Source: JBDTSW01 sp963782605 (GTDB lineage Bacteria; Actinomycetota; Thermoleophilia; Solirubrobacterales; 70-9). Taken from it: a stretch of DNA of 16,033 nucleotides. Made by a program: the position numbers and the translations under genes. Within the stretch, counting starts at the first letter, position 1. Every line of letters starts with the position of its first letter. The stretch spans positions 1-16,033 of the forward strand of contig CAWAKK010000011.1 in NCBI GenBank assembly GCA_963782605.1, given 5' to 3'. The notes under the pieces are model-generated. The model saw only the letters and a list, made by a program, of their open reading frames with translations. It made no database searches and was not told where the DNA came from. Below are positions 12,091 through 16,033 of the stretch, piece after piece.

Positions 12091-12870
12091 CGAGTAGCGC
12101 GCGAGCTCCTTCCCGAAGGCGTCCTGGACCTCGCGGGTCATCGTCTGATGAAAGGTCGCGAGCAGCGCCTGCGAGGCAATCGGCCGCAGGCGCTCGATCG
12201 ACTCCAGGACCTCCGACCAGCGATCCTCGGGGTAGCCGGCGGCCACGAACGGCTTCCAGACCTCGTCGATGAAGAGGCGGATGAACGACTTGGCGATCTC
12301 CTTCGAGTGGTGCTCCATCTGCCCGAGGACCGCGAGCGCAGTGTCCAGGGATGCCCCCCGCTTCACCACTTCCTCCGCGGCGTCCAGCAGCGAGGGGCTC
12401 GGCGCCTCGAACCGCTCGTCCCCCAGGGGCACGAGCGCACCCAGCTTCACCGCCTTATCGATCGCTTCAGGCTCCTGCTCGCCGAACCGCGCACCCAGCT
12501 CCTCCACCGAGAAGACCTGCGGTCGCTCGGACTCGAAGGGCTCCGTGACCGCGCGGCGCACGGCGACGAGGCGATCCGTGACGCCGTGCGCGTCCTCGAG
12601 CAGGCGCGCGATGCCCTTCAGGTTGAAGCCCTCCGCCTGCAGCTCCGTGATCAGCTGGATGCGCGAGAGGTGCTCCGCGCCGTAGTACCCGGTGCGGGCG
12701 CGGACCTCGGGCGGCGGGAGCAGACCGCGCGCCTGGTGCTCGCGGATGTTGCGAACTGACATCCCGGTCTCGCGCGCGAGCTGGTCGATCGTCAGCTCAG
12801 GGCGAGCCTCGCTCGCGGTTTCCGGCGTGATCCCCGCGCGGGCTTCCATACCTGCGCAAGCGTACATCAT
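12082..12870 (-). CDS. MerR-family transcriptional regulator
   Basis: This 262-aa regulator has an N-terminal MerR-type winged helix-turn-helix. LTIDQLARETGMSVRNIREH is the recognition part, ARGLLPPPEVRARTGYYG the wing with the usual Arg/Tyr, and HLSRIQLITELQAEGFNLKG with IARLLE the second helix pair and start of the dimerisation helix. The ~160-residue C-terminal part is helical (EEVVKRGASLDTALAVLGQM, then LRPIASQALLATFHQTM) and not a metal-binding loop. The effector is unknown. Starts at 12870, 12867 and 12849 are possible; I choose 12870 because TAACGT lies 8 nt upstream. It is divergent from the 623-aa membrane protein gene across a 43-bp AT-rich gap, so it probably regulates that gene and itself (inference). 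It is convergent with the VOC gene, 25 bp away. Confidence 0.9.
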   Translation of the reverse strand: MMYACAGMEARAGITPETASEARPELTIDQLARETGMSVRNIREHQARGLLPPPEVRARTGYYGAEHLSRIQLITELQAEGFNLKGIARLLEDAHGVTDRLVAVRRAVTEPFESERPQVFSVEELGARFGEQEPEAIDKAVKLGALVPLGDERFEAPSPSLLDAAEEVVKRGASLDTALAVLGQMEHHSKEIAKSFIRLFIDEVWKPFVAAGYPEDRWSEVLESIERLRPIASQALLATFHQTMTREVQDAFGKELARYSKK

Positions 12871-12913
12871 CCTGTGTTACGTTATTTGATGTCACATTGG
12901 ATACCGGCGTGAT
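12871..12913. promoter_or_regulatory. AT-rich divergent promoter region of merR-like and membrane-protein genes
   Basis: This 43-bp gap is far richer in A/T than its surroundings. TAACGT (12884-12879, minus) is a likely -10 for the MerR-type gene, 8 nt from its start. GGATAC (12899-12904) is a weaker -10 candidate for the membrane protein gene, 9 nt before the ATG at 12914. A loose dyad with TGTG and CACA at its ends (12873-12895) could be an operator. With so little room, one bound protein would affect both promoters. Confidence 0.45.
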
Positions 12914-14785
12914 ATGACCTTTTCCTCGACAGCCCTGCTTTTCCCGCTCGCACAGGCGAGTCCCCCGGCCGCCGGTGCCGCCGTCGACCAGGTCGTGATC
13001 GCCACGACCGCGGCCGTTCTCGTCACCGGGGTGCTCTTCGGCCTCGGCTGGGGGCATCGAACAGGCAGCACGCAGATCCTCGCGAGGCTCGGCGCCCACG
13101 CCGAGCGCCACTCGGGCCTCCCGCCCTGGGCCGCGCTCCCCACCGCGATCATCACGGCGTCGCTCCTGCTTGCCCTGCTCGGGATGCTCTGGGACATCTC
13201 CCTGCATATCGACGAGGGTCGCGACGAGGGACCGCTTGCGAACCCGGCGCACTACGCGATCCTCGGCGGCCTCTTCGGAGTGTTCGCGGCGGGCTTCCTG
13301 GCCATGGTGATACCGCTCGAGCGACCGGGGCCTACAGCGGTGCGGATCACCAGTGACTGGTACGCCCCGCTCGGGGGCGTCCTGATCACGGCGTGCGGAG
13401 CGTTCTCGCTGATCGGCTTCCCGCTCGATGACGTCTGGCACCGTCTGTTCGGCCAGGACGTCACGTTGTGGGGCCCGACTCACCTGATGCTGATCGGCGG
13501 CGCCGCGATGACGCTCATCGGACTCGCCGTGCTGCTCGTCGAAGGCGGCCGTGCCAATGCAGGGGCTGGCCGGCCTGAGGCGGGTCGTGGCCTGGCCCGC
13601 TGGACCCGCCAGATCTCGCTCACTGGCGCGTTCCTGCTCGGCCTCTCCACCTTTCAGGCCGAATTCGACTTCGGCGTGCCGCAGTTCCGCTTCATCTTTG
13701 CGCCGATGCTGGTGATGCTGGCGGCCGGGGTCTCGCTGGTGGCGGCACGCATCTGGCTCGGCAGGGGCGCTGCCCTGGGTGCCGCGGTGTTCTTCGGATT
13801 CGTGCGGGGCGTGATCGCTCTGATCGTGGGACCGGTCCTCGGCGAATCGACGCCCTACTTCCCGCTCTATCTCGGCTCGGCGTTGATCGTCGAGCTGGTT
13901 GCCCTGCGGGTCACCCCCACCCGCCCCCTTCGGTTCGCGCTCGTCTCCGCAGGCGCGATCGGCACCCTCGGCCTCGCGATCGAATGGGCTTGGTCGCAGG
14001 TCTTCATGCCGATCCCATGGCCGGCGGAGCTCTTGCCGGAGGGAGCGCTCGCCGGGTTCGCGATGGCGTTTGTGGGCTGCGTCCTCGGAGCTTGGATGGG
14101 CGCCCGCCTTGCCTCCGACCGGCTGCCCCGCACCCGGGGACTTCGGAACGCAGCGGTTGCTGCAGCGGCCGGACTCGCGCTGTTGGTCGCCTACGGCCTG
14201 CACAAGCCCGCGGCAGAAGGCATCCGAGGAACGATCGCCATCGATCAGCGGAGCTCCGGCTCCAACCGCGCGGGGATCGTCACCGTGCGGCTCGACCCCC
14301 CTGGCGCCGCTGCGGATCCCGAGTGGTTTCAGACGATCTCCTGGCAGGGCGGCGGCCTCGAGATCGAGGACATGCGAGCCACCGGCGAGCCCGGCACCTA
14401 CGTGACGACACGGGCGGTGCCGCTCTCAGGCAACTGGAAGACGCTCATCCGCCTCCACAACGGCAGCTCGCTCACCGCGCTCCCGGTCTATCTGCCCGCC
14501 GATGACGCGATCGGAGCCGACGAGGTACCCGCGCGGGATGCCGCCACACGCGAGTTCGTCCCCGATCACGAGATCCTCCAGCGCGAGCAGCTGAGTGCCG
14601 CGCCCGCCCTCTGGGCGATCGCCTACGCCGCCGTCCTTGGGATCACGGTCGGGTTCCTCGCCGTGATCGCGTGGGGTCTTCACCGCCTGGCCCGCACCGT
14701 CGAGCCCGACCGCGGCGCCCGGGACCGGCGCGCTGCCGAGCCCGCCCGGCCCGAGCTTCGCCAGCCGGTTGGCGCATCGCGATGA
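12914..14785 (+). CDS. Polytopic membrane protein with paired D-x3-H-x13/14-H motifs and an outer beta domain
   Basis: I do not recognise a named family for this 623-aa protein. Roughly ten membrane spans fill residues 25-430, followed by an extracytoplasmic beta-rich domain (about 438-550, including SGNWKTLIRLHNGSSLTALP), a final span at about 575-597 and an Arg-rich cytoplasmic tail. Two similar segments carry likely metal ligands: D94, H98, H113 (WDISLHIDEG to NPAHYAILGG) and D172, H176, H190 (LDDVWHRLFGQD to GPTHLMLIGG). Later segments around 250-272 and 357-380 look like degenerate repeats without the His. The motif resembles, but does not match in spacing, the Asp-His-His site of PmoC/AmoC (from memory). 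The stop overlaps the next ATG as ATGA. A MerR-type gene is divergent. The ATG at 12914 lacks a Shine-Dalgarno sequence. Transport, sensing or catalysis are all open. Confidence 0.8.
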   Translation: MTFSSTALLFPLAQASPPAAGAAVDQVVIATTAAVLVTGVLFGLGWGHRTGSTQILARLGAHAERHSGLPPWAALPTAIITASLLLALLGMLWDISLHIDEGRDEGPLANPAHYAILGGLFGVFAAGFLAMVIPLERPGPTAVRITSDWYAPLGGVLITACGAFSLIGFPLDDVWHRLFGQDVTLWGPTHLMLIGGAAMTLIGLAVLLVEGGRANAGAGRPEAGRGLARWTRQISLTGAFLLGLSTFQAEFDFGVPQFRFIFAPMLVMLAAGVSLVAARIWLGRGAALGAAVFFGFVRGVIALIVGPVLGESTPYFPLYLGSALIVELVALRVTPTRPLRFALVSAGAIGTLGLAIEWAWSQVFMPIPWPAELLPEGALAGFAMAFVGCVLGAWMGARLASDRLPRTRGLRNAAVAAAAGLALLVAYGLHKPAAEGIRGTIAIDQRSSGSNRAGIVTVRLDPPGAAADPEWFQTISWQGGGLEIEDMRATGEPGTYVTTRAVPLSGNWKTLIRLHNGSSLTALPVYLPADDAIGADEVPARDAATREFVPDHEILQREQLSAAPALWAIAYAAVLGITVGFLAVIAWGLHRLARTVEPDRGARDRRAAEPARPELRQPVGASR

Positions 14786-14949
14786 GCTCCGTGCTGGTCC
14801 CAATCGCCGACCACGGCAACGCGGTGAGCGCCGTGCCGTTCGTGGTCCCCATGCTCCTCGTGGTGGCCGCAATCGGCTTCCTCATGATCCGCGACCGCCT
14901 TAACCGCAGAGCAACGAAAGACGCCAACCAAGTGGCCGGGCGACGGTAG
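14782..14949 (+). CDS. Small single-span membrane protein, coupled to the upstream gene
   Basis: This 55-aa protein has a short outer N-terminus with one His (MSSVLVPIADHGNAVSAVPF), one membrane span (VVPMLLVVAAIGFLMI) and a basic tail (RDRLNRRATKDANQVAGRR), which predicts the tail faces the cytoplasm. Its ATG overlaps the stop of the 623-aa membrane protein as ATGA, so the two are translationally coupled and probably made together. This suggests a small subunit or assembly factor for that protein (inference). I recognise no family. The sensor gene starts 11 bp after its stop. Confidence 0.65.
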   Translation: MSSVLVPIADHGNAVSAVPFVVPMLLVVAAIGFLMIRDRLNRRATKDANQVAGRR

Positions 14950-14952
14950 ATT
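14947..14952 (+). promoter_or_regulatory. Possible -10 element (TAGATT) for the GAF sensor gene
   Basis: TAGATT fits TANNNT, includes the stop codon of the small membrane protein, and ends 7 nt before the GTG at 14960. It would give a leaderless transcript and separate expression of the sensor. No -35 is obvious. Confidence 0.35.
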
Positions 14953-14959
14953 CCCCTGC

Positions 14960-16033
14960 GTGAACCGGGATCAGGGGGAGATCGGCGGCTCGCTCGACGC
15001 ACAGCGTCTGCGGCGGCTCATGGTTGTTGGGCGCACACTCGTCTCCAAGCTCGACCTCGAGACGGTGCTGCTGGAGCTCTTGGAAACTGCCCGCGCGCTC
15101 ACCGGCGCACGCTACGCCGCGCTTGGGATCCTCGACGAGGAGCGACGGGGGCTGGAGCGCTTTCTGACGGCGGGCGTTGACGAGGAAACGCGAGAGCGCA
15201 TCGGCGAGCTGCCACGCGGCCGGGGCGTGCTGGGCCTGCTCATCGACGAGCCGAAGCCCATTCGGCTTGCCGATGTCGGCTCGCATCCGAGGTCGTTCGG
15301 CTTCCCGCCCGGCCATCCGCCGATGCGCAGCTTCCTTGGCGTACCGATCATGATCGGCGGGGAGGCGTACGGCAATCTCTACCTGACCGAGAAGGACGGG
15401 CCGTTCAACGATGCCGACACCGAATCGGTGGTCGTCTTGGCGGATTGGGCTGCGATCGCCATCGCCAACGCTCGCTCCTACGGCGACGTCTCCGAGCGGC
15501 GCCGACAGCTCGAGCGGGTGGTCGGCCGGCTGGAGGCCACCACGGAGATCGCTCGCGCCGTGGGTGGGGAGACCAACCTCGAGACGGTCCTCGAGACGAT
15601 CGTCAAACGGGCAAGGGCCCTGGTCGAGGCACGCTCGGTGGTGATTCTCCTGGAGAGCGGCAGCGAGCTCGAGGTCGTTGCGAGAGCCGGTGAGTTTCGG
15701 CGGGATGTGCGCGGTGACCGCCTCGCGATCGGGTGGACCACCTGGGGTGGAGTCCTGCGCGGTCTGCGTCCCGAGCGCGTGCCCGACGTTCGCACGCGCC
15801 TTGGCATCTCGCCGGGGGAGCTCGGCGTCGAGGCAACCTCGGCGCTGCTGGTGCCGCTTCACTTCCGCGGCAGCGCCCTTGGCGTCGTCGCCGCCTTCGA
15901 CCGGCTCGAGCACGGCCCGGAGTTCGACGACGAGGACGAGCGCCTGCTCGGCGCCTTTGCGGCAAGCGCCGCGACCGCTGTCTCGACCGCGAAGTCGGTT
16001 GCGGAGGAACGGCTGCGCCATTCGATCGACGCC
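14960..16033 (+). CDS. DevS/DosS-like tandem-GAF sensor, probably a histidine kinase (3' end cut)
   Basis: The first 358 codons of a cytoplasmic sensor run to the right edge. GAF 1 (about 25-175) has LRRLMVVGRTLVSKLDLETV, ARALTGARYAALGILDEE and GFPPGHPPMRSFLGVPIMIG, then AYGNLYLTEKDGPF; these are the marks of DevS/DosT-type GAF domains. H119 in GFPPGHPPM corresponds to the heme-binding His149 of mycobacterial DosS as I recall it, and H109 is also conserved. Many relatives share this motif without proven heme. GAF 2 (about 195-345) includes TTEIARAVGGETNLETVLET and LLVPLHFRGSALGVVAAFDR. The kinase domain is beyond the window, so 'histidine kinase' is inferred from the GAF pair. The GTG start follows TAGATT by 7 nt. 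Oxygen/NO/redox sensing is possible but unproven. Confidence 0.88.
   Translation, partial: MNRDQGEIGGSLDAQRLRRLMVVGRTLVSKLDLETVLLELLETARALTGARYAALGILDEERRGLERFLTAGVDEETRERIGELPRGRGVLGLLIDEPKPIRLADVGSHPRSFGFPPGHPPMRSFLGVPIMIGGEAYGNLYLTEKDGPFNDADTESVVVLADWAAIAIANARSYGDVSERRRQLERVVGRLEATTEIARAVGGETNLETVLETIVKRARALVEARSVVILLESGSELEVVARAGEFRRDVRGDRLAIGWTTWGGVLRGLRPERVPDVRTRLGISPGELGVEATSALLVPLHFRGSALGVVAAFDRLEHGPEFDDEDERLLGAFAASAATAVSTAKSVAEERLRHSIDA

Noticed and set aside
12797..14203. 468-codon minus-strand frame opposite the large membrane protein
   Set aside because: Its product is low-complexity Arg/Glu/Gly-rich, and it overlaps the clear MerR-type start and the membrane protein's spans.
14900..16021. 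373-codon minus-strand frame at the right end
   Set aside because: The plus strand encodes two well-formed GAF domains through this stretch.
1..16033. CRISPR arrays, insertion sequences, prophage or defence islands
   Set aside because: No regularly spaced repeats, transposase, integrase, nuclease or toxin-antitoxin pair was seen on either strand.

Overview
The window is GC-rich, densely packed DNA from what looks like a high-GC actinobacterium. My best guess is a Thermoleophilia/Solirubrobacterales-like lineage, a moderate inference. The supports are the strong G/C bias at third codon positions, a NrdR plus B12-dependent NrdJ pair, an ECF sigma/ZAS anti-sigma pair, a DevS-like GAF sensor kinase, a MerR regulator, and several genes that seem to use leaderless TANNNT-type promoters. 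There is no CRISPR array, tRNA, rRNA, transposase or integrase. It reads as ordinary chromosome with some lineage-specific genes.

Left part (1-2763). The left edge cuts the N-terminal TOPRIM region of an archaeal-type topoisomerase I (minus strand). Divergent from it is a single-domain precorrin-2 dehydrogenase for siroheme/corrinoid synthesis. Convergent to that lies a two-gene minus-strand unit: a hemolysin III/PAQR-family membrane protein with an unusual N-terminal extension of 11-residue repeats, overlapping by TGATG a VOC/glyoxalase-like gene that carries a one-base frameshift.

Middle part (2700-8870). nrdR and nrdJ form a plus-strand operon with a good NrdR box, and a weaker second copy 31 bp further on, over its promoter. 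A cytochrome P450 and a convergent SnoaL/NTF2-like gene follow. Next comes a 437-bp stretch with no secure gene. It holds a strikingly long hairpin (17 bp, then 5 more bp after a 2x2 internal loop), a doubtful 65-codon ORF and an imperfect tandem repeat. greA closes this part.

Right-centre part (8874-12056). A four-gene minus-strand cluster encodes an ECF sigma factor, its ZAS-type anti-sigma factor (ATGA overlap), a small membrane zinc-ribbon protein, and a secreted protein made of two copies of an unfamiliar ~80-residue domain. A lipoprotein cupredoxin and a VOC protein are divergent from it, and the shared intergenic region holds three related GGGAT/ATCCC half-sites. This is the best candidate in the window for an undescribed envelope-stress or metal/redox module.

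Right part (12082-16033). A MerR-type regulator is divergent from a 623-aa polytopic membrane protein that has two D-x3-H-x13/14-H motifs and an extracytoplasmic beta-rich domain. A 55-aa single-span membrane protein is coupled to it by ATGA, and then comes a DevS/DosS-like tandem-GAF sensor that runs off the right edge.
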